This document shows positions 1-5,646 of a stretch of DNA of 6,939 bases, piece by piece. Numbering within the stretch: position 1 is the first letter of the stretch; every line of letters starts with the position of its first letter. The DNA lies in contig JAOPYS010000219.1 in assembly GCA_025964465.1 (NCBI GenBank), forward strand, positions 1 to 6,939, given 5' to 3'. A program made the translations under genes and the position numbers. Origin of the DNA: Thermoleophilia bacterium (GTDB lineage: Bacteria > Actinomycetota > Thermoleophilia > Gaiellales > SKUG01). A model generated the notes under the pieces. It made no database searches. It was not told the DNA's origin and saw only the letters and a list, made by a program, of their open reading frames with translations.

Positions 1-1
1 G

Positions 2-223
2 TCGGCCGCCGCGGAAGCGCCGCCCGCTCCTGCGACGGCCCCGCCCGCCGCGCCGTCGGCGGACGCCTCCGCCGACGCCGTCGCCGTGCGCCAGCTGATC
101 CTCAACTCGCTGTCGGAAGGCCACCCGCGCGAGGCCGTGGAGGCGTACCTGCGCGACCACATGGGGCTCATGGAGCCGGCCGTGCTCGTCGACGCCGCGC
201 TCAACGCGCAGCCGCCGGCCTGA
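2..223 (+). CDS. C-terminal end of an unidentified protein with Ala/Pro-rich linker (partial)
   Basis: Only the last 73 codons are inside the window; the frame is open from the left edge and closes at TGA 221-223. The first ~28 residues are almost entirely Ala, Pro, Ser and Asp, a typical flexible linker. The final ~45 residues change character to a regular amphipathic pattern (VRQLILNSLSEGHPREAVEA, then YLRDHMGL and a short VLVDAAL helix), which looks like a small two- to three-helix module. Similar 'hxxAhxxG.PREE...YL...hgL.dP..LLD' tails occur, as I remember, at the ends of actinobacterial coiled-coil or DivIVA-like proteins, but I cannot assign a family. The codon bias matches the neighbouring genes, so this is probably a real coding end. 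It converges on the polysaccharide gene, with only 18 bases between the two stop codons. Function unknown. Confidence 0.7.
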   Translation, partial: SAAAEAPPAPATAPPAAPSADASADAVAVRQLILNSLSEGHPREAVEAYLRDHMGLMEPAVLVDAALNAQPPA

Positions 224-241
224 CGCACCGCAACCCGCTGG

Positions 242-2284
242 TCAGCCGAGCGCGTCGGCGTCCGGGGATTCGGTGGCCGGCTGCTTCGCGGCGGGGTTGG
301 CCGACAGCTGCGGATTGAGCCGGCGCGCTGCCTCGAACGCGCGCAGCCCCTCGCCGGTGTCGTCCAGGCCGATCAGGCCCGACGCCCGGTACTGCACCGA
401 CCAGCTGCGCGGCTCGTCACGGACCGCTCGCCGCCCTGCATCCGCCGCAGCGGCGCGGTGCCCGGCCGTCGCCTGCAGCGAGCCCTCGGTGATCGCCGCC
501 TCCGCCCAGTTCGGGTCGAAGCGCGCCGCGTCCTTCGCCGCGTCCAGCGCCGCGCCCGGGTCCGTCCGGCGCAGCTCCGGGTCGCGCGCCCGGCGCAGCG
601 CCGCGTCCGCCATCGTCACGGGCAGCACCAGCGCCACGCTGGCGAGCAGCGCCGCCGCCGCGAACGGCGCCGCGATGGCCGTGCGCACCGGCCCCTGCGC
701 GGGGCTGACGCACGCCACGAGCCCCCCGGCCAGCGCGATCGCCGGCAGGCTCACGCTCGGCAGCTGCCACAGCCAGTCGATGGAGGCGTGCGCCACCCAG
801 TAGGCCAGGGCCGCGATGCCCCCGGCGAAGGCCGGGTCCCGGGCGGGTCCGCTCAGGAGGAAGCGGCGGGCCGCCACCAGCACGCAGCCCAGCACGATGG
901 CGCCGAGCAGGCCGCCGACGACCCCGAGCTCGCCGAGCAGCTGCAGCGGCAGCGAGTGCGCCACGCGCGGCTCCTCCCGCGTCTCACGCGCGCGTACGTA
1001 GGTGCCGCGGAAATTGCCGGCGCCCACGCCCTGGAGCGGGTGCTCGCGCACGTTGTGGAGGGCGACGCGGTAGTAGTCGCAGCGCCCCGTCCCCGAGTTG
1101 GCGAAGTACGAGCTGCCGCTGCCGGGGTCGTCGATCCCGCTCGGCGGGTCGGTGCAGCCGTGCCACTGGTCGGCCACCCAGCCGGTGGGCGATCGGCCAC
1201 CCGACGTCGCCACCAATGTCGCCACCAGCGCGAGCACCGCGATGGCGGCCGGCACCGTCGCGGGGTGCGCGACCCGGTCGCGCGCGTCCTGCGTGCGCTC
1301 GAGCACCCACGCCGCGAGCGGCGGCAGCGCCGCCCCGAACACGGCGAGCAGCACGCCGACGACCAGCACCGCCGTGCCCGCTGCACGCGCGGCGTCCTCG
1401 GCCGCCGCGAGCAGGGCCGGCGCGTCGGCCCCCTTCGTGAAGGGCGCCTGCCGCAGGTCGAACTGCGACTGGAACGGTTCCGCGAACCGCGCACGCAGCA
1501 CCACCAGCGCCGCTGCGACGCTGCCGAACCGGACGATCCACGACGCCCGCCCGGGTGTCAGCACCAGCGCCGCGATGCAGCCCACCAGCAGTGCCGGTAC
1601 CGTCCCGCGGCTCTGCGTGAGGAAGGCCAGCGCGCCGCACAACCCGGCGCCACCGAGCGCCGCGCCCGATCCGGCGAGGTGCAGCGGATCGCGATCGCGC
1701 ATCCAGCGCGCCTGCGCGGCGCACGACGCGCCGAGCAGCAACAACGTGGCGATCAGGTACATCCCGCCGAGGCCGGGCGCGTACCCGACGGGCCAGTCCA
1801 GGCGGCCGGCCACGAACTCGCGCAGCGGGGCGTCCGCCGCCCGCAGCCGGATCGCCGTGGCGACGCCGAGCACGGCCGTGCCGGCACCCGCGAGCGTGGC
1901 GAACCTGACGTACGCGCGCGAGTTCGCGAGCAGCGACCCGCCGAGCACGAACGCTGCGGCGTACCCCGCTGCACGCATCGCCTCCACCCACGCGTCGTGC
2001 GTCGAGGCATCCGCCCACGCGATCGACGCCGTCGTCCAGACGAGGAGGAGGAGCATCGCGGCGGATGCCAGCCCCGAGACGCTGCGGGGCGCGCTCAGCC
2101 GACCGCGCGCCCCCTGGACGCACGCCCACGCCGCGAGCCCGAGCACCACCCACCCGCCGTGGCGCGGGTGGTAGCCGCCGAACCACAGCGACAGCAGCAC
2201 GGGCACCGCCGCCAGCACCACCACCGGTGCGTGCAGCCGCAGGGTCGCCCCCGCCGTGCCACCGGCTGCCCCGGCGCCACTCAC
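242..2284 (-). CDS. O-antigen polymerase/ligase-like (Wzy_C family) membrane protein with C-terminal TPR-like tail
   Basis: A 680-residue polytopic membrane protein, probably polymerising or ligating surface glycan units on the outer face of the membrane. I chose the GTG at 2284, which overlaps the TGA of the upstream epimerase as GTGA; the open frame extends further upstream, but that stretch lies inside the epimerase and has Arg-rich shadow composition. Hydrophobic segments begin at about residue 20 and recur to ~555 (e.g. 20-35, 75-90, 105-120, 170-190, 305-325, 345-360, 445-472, 510-528, 537-557). Family marks are TQSRG at 223-227, a large extracytoplasmic loop (~361-445) carrying HNVREHPLQGVGAGNF at 410-425, then AHSLPLQLLGELGVVGG at 442-458, the usual Wzy_C block. 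Residues ~560-660 are soluble, Ala-rich and helical with TPR-like spacing (AARFDPNWAEA, FEAARRLNPQ), as in Wzy-TPR fusions. The exact reaction (polymerase or ligase) and sugar cannot be read from the sequence. Confidence 0.88.
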   Translation of the reverse strand: MSGAGAAGGTAGATLRLHAPVVVLAAVPVLLSLWFGGYHPRHGGWVVLGLAAWACVQGARGRLSAPRSVSGLASAAMLLLLVWTTASIAWADASTHDAWVEAMRAAGYAAAFVLGGSLLANSRAYVRFATLAGAGTAVLGVATAIRLRAADAPLREFVAGRLDWPVGYAPGLGGMYLIATLLLLGASCAAQARWMRDRDPLHLAGSGAALGGAGLCGALAFLTQSRGTVPALLVGCIAALVLTPGRASWIVRFGSVAAALVVLRARFAEPFQSQFDLRQAPFTKGADAPALLAAAEDAARAAGTAVLVVGVLLAVFGAALPPLAAWVLERTQDARDRVAHPATVPAAIAVLALVATLVATSGGRSPTGWVADQWHGCTDPPSGIDDPGSGSSYFANSGTGRCDYYRVALHNVREHPLQGVGAGNFRGTYVRARETREEPRVAHSLPLQLLGELGVVGGLLGAIVLGCVLVAARRFLLSGPARDPAFAGGIAALAYWVAHASIDWLWQLPSVSLPAIALAGGLVACVSPAQGPVRTAIAAPFAAAALLASVALVLPVTMADAALRRARDPELRRTDPGAALDAAKDAARFDPNWAEAAITEGSLQATAGHRAAAADAGRRAVRDEPRSWSVQYRASGLIGLDDTGEGLRAFEAARRLNPQLSANPAAKQPATESPDADALG

Positions 2285-3267
2285 ACGCGCGACGCCGGCG
2301 CCTCGTCCCGGCTGGACAACCACTGGATCGTCGCGGCGAGACCGTCCTCGAGCGGCGTGTCGAAGCTGACGCCCAGGCGCGTGCGCGCGCGCGAGGCGTC
2401 GATGACGCTGCGCAGGATCTCGCCCTCGCGCTTGGGCTGGAAGTCGCGCTCGAGGCTGCTGCCGTGCACGCGTTCGACGGCGTCCCACAGCTCGACGACG
2501 CTCGTCGCAACACCGGTGCCGACGTTGTACACCGGGATGCGCAGGCCGCCCTCGCGCAGGTCGTCGTCCGTGCCGGCTGCTGCGGCGTCGGCCGCGGCGA
2601 TGGTCGCGGCCACCACGTCGCCGACGTACACGTAGTCGCGCACCTGCTCGCCGTCGCCGAAGATCGTGGCGGCACGGCCCGCCAGCACCCGGCCCGCGAA
2701 GATCGCGACGACGCCGGCCTCACCGTGCGGGTCCTGGCGCGGGCCGTACACGTTGGCGTAGCGCACGACGGCGTGCCGGGCCCCGTTGAGCCGGGAGTCC
2801 TGGGCCAGGAAGACCTCGCCGGCCAGCTTCGCCGCCCCGTACGGGCTGGGCGGCAGCTGGGGGTGCTCCTCGTCGGCCGGCGCGTCGACCTCGCCGTAGA
2901 TCGCGCCACCCGTCGATGCGAACGTCACCGGGGCGCCGTGCAGGCGTGCCGCCGCGAGCACGGAGATCGTGCCGATCACGTTCACGCGGGCGTCGAACGC
3001 CGGATCCTCGACCGAGACGCGCACGTCCGCCTGCGCGGCCAGGTGGTACCACCGCGCCACGGGCCCGATCTGCTCCGCGAGCCGCGCCACCGCGTCGACG
3101 TCCGAGACGTCGAGCTCGTGGAAGGTGGCACCCTCGGGAACCTGCGAGCGGCGACCCGTCGCGAGGTTGTCCAGGACGTGCACCTCGTCGCCACGCGCCA
3201 CCAGCGCATCCGCGAGGTGGGATCCGATGAATCCCGCCCCGCCCGTCACCACGATGCGATCGCCCAC
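2281..3267 (-). CDS. NAD-dependent sugar-nucleotide epimerase/dehydratase (extended SDR, GalE-like)
   Basis: A 328-residue cytoplasmic enzyme of the extended short-chain dehydrogenase family, acting on an NDP-sugar, most simply as a UDP-glucose 4-epimerase or related enzyme. Visible from the chosen start: Rossmann loop TGGAGFIGS at 8-16, the NAD-ribose acidic residue in LDNLATG (Asp33), HLAAQ at 75-79, catalytic Ser118/Thr119 in ASTGG, Tyr143 and Lys147 in SPYGAAK, RYANVYGPRQ after it, and GDGEQVRDYVYVGDVV in the substrate half. Length is normal for the family. An in-frame GTG at 3282 would add five residues, but the sequence there contains GGAGGA (3275-3280), seven bases upstream of the GTG at 3267, so 3267 is the better start. 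It is first in a pair with the Wzy-like gene, overlapping it by four bases, which points to nucleotide-sugar supply for a surface polysaccharide. Substrate specificity among GalE, uronate epimerase and dehydratase relatives is undecided. Confidence 0.9.
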   Translation of the reverse strand: MGDRIVVTGGAGFIGSHLADALVARGDEVHVLDNLATGRRSQVPEGATFHELDVSDVDAVARLAEQIGPVARWYHLAAQADVRVSVEDPAFDARVNVIGTISVLAAARLHGAPVTFASTGGAIYGEVDAPADEEHPQLPPSPYGAAKLAGEVFLAQDSRLNGARHAVVRYANVYGPRQDPHGEAGVVAIFAGRVLAGRAATIFGDGEQVRDYVYVGDVVAATIAAADAAAAGTDDDLREGGLRIPVYNVGTGVATSVVELWDAVERVHGSSLERDFQPKREGEILRSVIDASRARTRLGVSFDTPLEDGLAATIQWLSSRDEAPASRV

Positions 3268-3274
3268 GCGTCCG

Positions 3275-3280
3275 TCCTCC
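3275..3280 (-). promoter_or_regulatory. Shine-Dalgarno GGAGGA that sets the epimerase start
   Basis: On the minus strand GGAGGA lies seven bases upstream of the GTG at 3267. It overlaps the alternative GTG at 3282-3280, so if the ribosome binds here translation should start at 3267 and not at 3282. No comparable purine run precedes the 3282 codon. Confidence 0.7.
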
Positions 3281-3430
3281 ACCCACAGTTGCGGCCGGAC
3301 GCAGGAGCGCGCGCGGCTGGCGACTCTCTACCCATCGCGGCGCTAACCCCGTCCCCGAGGAGAAATCCCCGGAAAGGACCACTTCTTGGCCGGAATCAAC
3401 ATGGACACAGATTTTTGCATCAAGTCGTGC

Positions 3431-3458
3431 TTGACATATACCGATGGCGTCGTACGCT
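3431..3458 (+). promoter_or_regulatory. Candidate sigma-70-type promoter of the LPFTG protein gene
   Basis: A perfect -35 hexamer TTGACA (3431-3436) is followed after 16 bases by TACGCT (3453-3458), which fits the actinobacterial -10 pattern TANNNT. Transcription would begin near 3465, giving a leader of about 27 bases with AGGAAGG (3479-3485) before the ATG at 3492. The surrounding ~40 bases are markedly more AT-rich than the rest of the window, as expected for a promoter. The assignment is by pattern only. Confidence 0.6.
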
Positions 3459-3467
3459 GGAGTACGA
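3450..3467. repeat. 18-bp dyad overlapping the -10 element (possible operator)
   Basis: TCGTAC (3450-3455) and GTACGA (3462-3467) are perfect 6-base inverted arms around the 6-base spacer GCTGGA. The dyad covers the whole putative -10 hexamer and the expected transcription start, a typical place for a repressor site. Arms this short can arise by chance, particularly since GTAC is itself a palindrome. Confidence 0.3.
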
Positions 3468-3491
3468 ACTCCCCCAGCAGGAAGGTCATCC

Positions 3492-4343
3492 ATGTCTGCC
3501 CGCCGCATCCGCACCATCTTCATCGCCTCGCTCGCAGCCCTCGCTGCAGCGGCGATCCCATCGGCCGCCCTCGCCGGCACGTCGGACTCGTTGAGCTCCG
3601 TCGATTCCGTCGCGGCGACCACGGCCACCGGCAGCGGGACCACGTCATCCACGACGTCGTCCTCCGCGACCGACAGCCCGACCGTCGACTCCTACTCGGG
3701 TGGCGGTGACAGCGTGCCACCGCCGGTGACGTGCTCCGATTCGAGCTCGGACTCGAGCGGCTCGACGAGCTCGTCCTCGTCGTCCTCCTCCTCCTCGTCC
3801 TCGGCGTCCAACCCGTGCACGATCACGGAGTGCTCGTCGGCCGACACCGACGGCAAGGACGCGAGCGGCAACCCGTGCGTGGAGTGCTCCACCGTCGACA
3901 CCGACGGCAAGGACGCCTCCGGCAAGCCCTGCGTGCCGGTCAAGGAGTGCTCCGCGGAGGACACGGACGGCAAGGACGCGAGTGGCGCCTCCTGCGTGAA
4001 GGAGACCGTGGTCACCACCTGCACCGGTGGCGGCTCCACGAACTCCGGCACGAGCGGTGGCGGTGCCCCGGCGACCACGAGCAGCGAGGTCTGCGGTGGC
4101 GGCGGCGTCGAGCTGCCGGTCGAGCAGCCCGTCGTGGCGACCCCGGTCGAGGGTGGCGGCACCCCGGTCGAGGCCGAGAGCATCACCCCGAAGCCGGCCA
4201 AGACGGTCTCCGGTGGCGGCGGCCCCGAGCTTCCCTTCACCGGCATGCCCCTCTGGTACGCGATCTACGGCGGCCTCGGCCTCGTGCTCCTGGGCTCCGC
4301 CTTCTGGGCCCGCGGTCGCTTCGGCAAGGGCGACGCCAGCTGA
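3492..4343 (+). CDS. Secreted Ser-rich cell-wall protein with LPFTG sorting signal and Cys/Asp repeats
   Basis: A 283-residue exported protein predicted to be attached to the cell wall by a sortase; no sortase gene is in the window. An in-frame ATG at 3444 exists, but the ATG at 3492 has AGGAAGG five to seven bases upstream and begins directly with a signal peptide: basic MSARRIR, a hydrophobic core, and a likely cleavage after A26-L-A28. Residues 29-80 are rich in Ser, Thr and Gly. A Ser tract follows (82-106, including twelve consecutive Ser at 93-104), then three tandem copies of ECSxxDTDGKDASGxxCV (113-169), and a Gly-rich, Pro/Glu/Val-rich stalk with CTGGG and CGGGG. The C-terminus is LPFTG at 247-251, a ~21-residue hydrophobic segment and the short basic tail ARGRFGKG. 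The repeats contain DxDGxD, resembling calcium-binding loops. The low-complexity body resembles a spacer that projects a small module away from the wall. Function unknown; it has its own promoter and a terminator behind it. Confidence 0.85.
   Translation: MSARRIRTIFIASLAALAAAAIPSAALAGTSDSLSSVDSVAATTATGSGTTSSTTSSSATDSPTVDSYSGGGDSVPPPVTCSDSSSDSSGSTSSSSSSSSSSSSASNPCTITECSSADTDGKDASGNPCVECSTVDTDGKDASGKPCVPVKECSAEDTDGKDASGASCVKETVVTTCTGGGSTNSGTSGGGAPATTSSEVCGGGGVELPVEQPVVATPVEGGGTPVEAESITPKPAKTVSGGGGPELPFTGMPLWYAIYGGLGLVLLGSAFWARGRFGKGDAS
3735..3809 (+). repeat. Serine-codon tract (TCN/AGC low complexity)
   Basis: This stretch encodes residues 82-106 of the LPFTG protein, nearly all Ser. A run of twelve consecutive Ser codons (3768-3803) uses only TCG and TCC, giving a pyrimidine-rich, near-microsatellite sequence. 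Such tracts usually form extended, often glycosylated stalks; that role is inferred. The repetitive DNA could vary in length between strains by replication slippage. Confidence 0.75.
3828..3998 (+). repeat. Three tandem coding repeats, ECSxxDTDGKDASGxxCV
   Basis: Units start at 3828, 3882 and 3945. The first is 18 residues; the second is 18 plus a PVK insert; the third is 18. GACGGCAAGGACGC is identical at the DNA level in all three, so duplication was fairly recent or has been homogenised. Each unit has one Cys near each end and the acidic core DTDGKD in the middle. Confidence 0.85.
4230..4340 (+). other. C-terminal cell-wall sorting signal (LPFTG, membrane segment, basic tail)
   Basis: Residues 247-283 of the surface protein: LPFTG, then a hydrophobic stretch from MPLWYAIYGG to GSAFW, then ARGRFGKGDAS. 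The order motif/hydrophobic segment/Arg-Lys tail is the established three-part sortase signal, where cleavage falls between Thr and Gly. LPFTG rather than LPXTG with Glu or Lys at X is common in Actinobacteria. Confidence 0.85.
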
Positions 4344-4370
4344 CGACGCCCCACCACACGAACTGCTCGC

Positions 4371-4416
4371 CCTCGGGGGCGGCGCCCGGCCCACGCGGCC
4401 GGCGCCGCCCCCGAGG
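4371..4416. terminator. Strong GC hairpin between surface protein and ROK genes
   Basis: The arms 4371-4391 and 4397-4416 pair over about 20 bases with a single bulged C and the loop CACGC. The outer 16 base pairs (4371-4386 with 4401-4416) are perfect. It starts 27 bases after the surface-protein stop. Only a weak pyrimidine stretch (GTCTTCCC) and no U-run follows, so this is the actinobacterial U-poor type or a Rho-assisted site. The symmetric stem could act on either strand, though no minus-strand gene ends here. Confidence 0.75.
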
Positions 4417-4438
4417 CGTCTTCCCGGGTCGGTTCGGA

Positions 4439-4444
4439 TACCAT
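4439..4444 (+). promoter_or_regulatory. Candidate -10 element of a leaderless promoter for the ROK gene
   Basis: TACCAT matches TANNNT and ends seven bases before the ATG at 4452, the spacing at which transcription would start on or next to the start codon. The 20 bases before the ATG contain no GGAGG-like sequence. No convincing -35 is visible, and the spacer would reach back to the base of the terminator hairpin. Leaderless mRNAs are well established in Actinobacteria; the call here is by spacing only. Confidence 0.45.
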
Positions 4445-4451
4445 CGCCCCG

Positions 4452-5645
4452 ATGTCGCACCTGCTCGCCCTCGACCTCGGCTGCACCAAGGCCCTCGTCG
4501 GCGTGGCCGATGCCGCCGGCACGATCCTGGCCCGGCGGCGCATCGACACGCTGGTGGCCGAAGGTGCGGAGCGCGCGATGGCGCGCGTGGCCGCGGCGCT
4601 GGTGGAGGCGTGCGCCGAGGTGGGCCTGGACCCGGCGGGGGCCGCGGCCCTCGGGATCGGGGCGCCCGGTCCGCTCGACCGCGCGCGGGGCGTGCTGCTC
4701 GACCCGCCGCAGATGCCGTGGGGCGAGGCGCCCGTCGTCGAGCTGCTGCTGGCGGCGCTCGGGGTCGAGGACCTGCCGTGGCGCCTCGACAACGACTGCA
4801 AGGTCGGCGGCCTGGGTGAGCTGTGGCGCGGCGCCGCGACCGGCGCGTCGAGCATGGTCTACTTCGGGGTCGGCACCGGCGTGGGCGGCTGCATCGTCCT
4901 CGACGGGGAGCCGTGGCACGGCGTGAGCGACAACGCCGCCGAGCTCGGGCACCTCACCGTGTGGATGGACGGCCCCGAGTGCGGGTGCGGCGCGCTCGGC
5001 TGCCTCGAGGGCATCGCCTCGGGCTCGGGCATCGAGCGGCGCGCCCGGCGCGCCATCACCGCGGGCCGCGCCACGAGCCTCGCGCACCACGGCGACAACG
5101 TGCGCGGCGCCGACGTCGCGGCCGCGGCCGCCGCCGGGGACGAGCTGGCGATCGAGCTGCTGGAGGACGCCGCGACCGCGCTCGGCGTCGCCGTCGGCAG
5201 CATGGTCAACGCCTTCAGCCCCGAGGTCGTGGTCATCGGAGGCGGCATGGCCGCGCGCGGCGGCGGGGCGTGGCTCGACGACGTCGCCAACCGCGCCCGC
5301 GCCGCGTCCTTCGGCCCCAACCGCGACGCCTCGCGCATCGTGGGCCCGGCGCTGGGGGAGGAGTCGGTGCTGCACGGCGCCGTGCACCTCGCCACGCACG
5401 CAGCGGCGCAGGCGCCACCGCGCGCCGGCGTGCTCGTCACCCTCCAGCAGGCGTCGGCGCGGATCGGGCAACCGGAGAGCTACTTCTCGCTCCACCGCGG
5501 CCGGTTCGAGGACCACGCGCGCATCCCCTTCCCGCCCCCCGTGCGCTCCGTCGCCGGCAAGGACGTGTGGACCTTCGAATCCCTCGCGGCGTGGGACGAG
5601 GCGCGACGGGCCCGCGACCCGGTGCGTCGCGGCACGGAGGGATGA
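4452..5645 (+). CDS. ROK-family sugar kinase-like protein with C-terminal AlpA/excisionase-like helix-turn-helix
   Basis: A 397-residue protein. Residues 1-318 form a ROK fold: ATP-phosphate loop DLGCTK (8-13), GIGAPGPLD (68-76), catalytic Asp115 in LDNDCK, GVGTGVGGCIVLDG (139-152), a zinc site from His167 (ELGH) and Cys177, Cys179, Cys184 in CGCGALGCLEG, and SPEVVVIGGGM (256-266). This predicts ATP-dependent phosphorylation of glucose or a related hexose in the cytoplasm. Three usual Gly/Ala positions are Cys (11, 116, 147), and the usual Asn after the catalytic Asp region is Lys117. After the normal end of the fold (~318) there are about 75 further residues; 326-386 read like an AlpA/excisionase winged helix (LVTLQQASARIG, then IPFPPPVRS, then KDVWTFESLAAWDEA). 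Known ROK regulators carry an N-terminal HTH instead. The following glucosidase starts one base after this stop, so both are probably co-transcribed. It could be an active kinase, a sugar-responsive regulator, or both. Confidence 0.88.
   Translation: MSHLLALDLGCTKALVGVADAAGTILARRRIDTLVAEGAERAMARVAAALVEACAEVGLDPAGAAALGIGAPGPLDRARGVLLDPPQMPWGEAPVVELLLAALGVEDLPWRLDNDCKVGGLGELWRGAATGASSMVYFGVGTGVGGCIVLDGEPWHGVSDNAAELGHLTVWMDGPECGCGALGCLEGIASGSGIERRARRAITAGRATSLAHHGDNVRGADVAAAAAAGDELAIELLEDAATALGVAVGSMVNAFSPEVVVIGGGMAARGGGAWLDDVANRARAASFGPNRDASRIVGPALGEESVLHGAVHLATHAAAQAPPRAGVLVTLQQASARIGQPESYFSLHRGRFEDHARIPFPPPVRSVAGKDVWTFESLAAWDEARRARDPVRRGTEG
5427..5609 (+). other. AlpA/excisionase-like DNA-binding domain at the end of the ROK protein
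   Basis: This encodes residues 326-386. The pattern follows family features in order: a TLQQASARIG first helix, a second helix (PESYFSLHRG) in the recognition position, a wing-like IPFPPPVRSVAGKDVW that matches the 'FP.PVR.GGR..W' core of AlpA-like domains, and a closing amphipathic helix FESLAAWDEARRAR. The match is by eye. Confidence 0.55.
5636..5641 (+). promoter_or_regulatory. Shine-Dalgarno GGAGGG for the glucosidase
   Basis: GGAGGG lies inside the last codons of the ROK gene, five bases before the ATG at 5647. The ROK stop TGA (5643-5645) sits between this site and the start codon, so terminating ribosomes can re-initiate here: strong coupling of the two proteins. Confidence 0.75.
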
Positions 5646-5646
5646 C

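Noticed and set aside
2284..2488. Upstream extension of the polymerase frame to 2488
   Set aside because: The extra 68 residues are Arg-rich, lie fully inside the epimerase gene, and remove the tidy GTGA overlap; the first membrane segment needs no such extension.
458..2635. Long plus-strand open frame (725 codons) opposite the polymerase gene
   Set aside because: Its product is Arg/Gln/His-rich without domains or hydrophobic segments, typical of the antisense frame of a GC-rich gene. The minus strand carries clear Wzy_C motifs and membrane helices.
984..2909. Second long minus-strand frame (641 codons) spanning epimerase and polymerase
   Set aside because: It is composed of Arg/Ala/Thr-rich low-complexity protein, crosses two real genes in another frame, and shows no family motif.
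3348..3372. CCCCGAGGAGAAATCCCC, looked like an inverted repeat or operator
   Set aside because: The CCCC blocks are direct rather than inverted, and no pairing longer than 3-4 bases forms around them.
3386..3709. Possible small gene starting upstream of the surface protein in another frame
   Set aside because: It has no Shine-Dalgarno, runs through the promoter and signal-peptide region, and its product becomes His/Arg-rich shadow sequence.
3828..3998. Considered the spaced repeats as a CRISPR-like array
   Set aside because: The repeats are in frame, encode a conserved peptide in an obvious secreted protein, and have no constant-length spacers.
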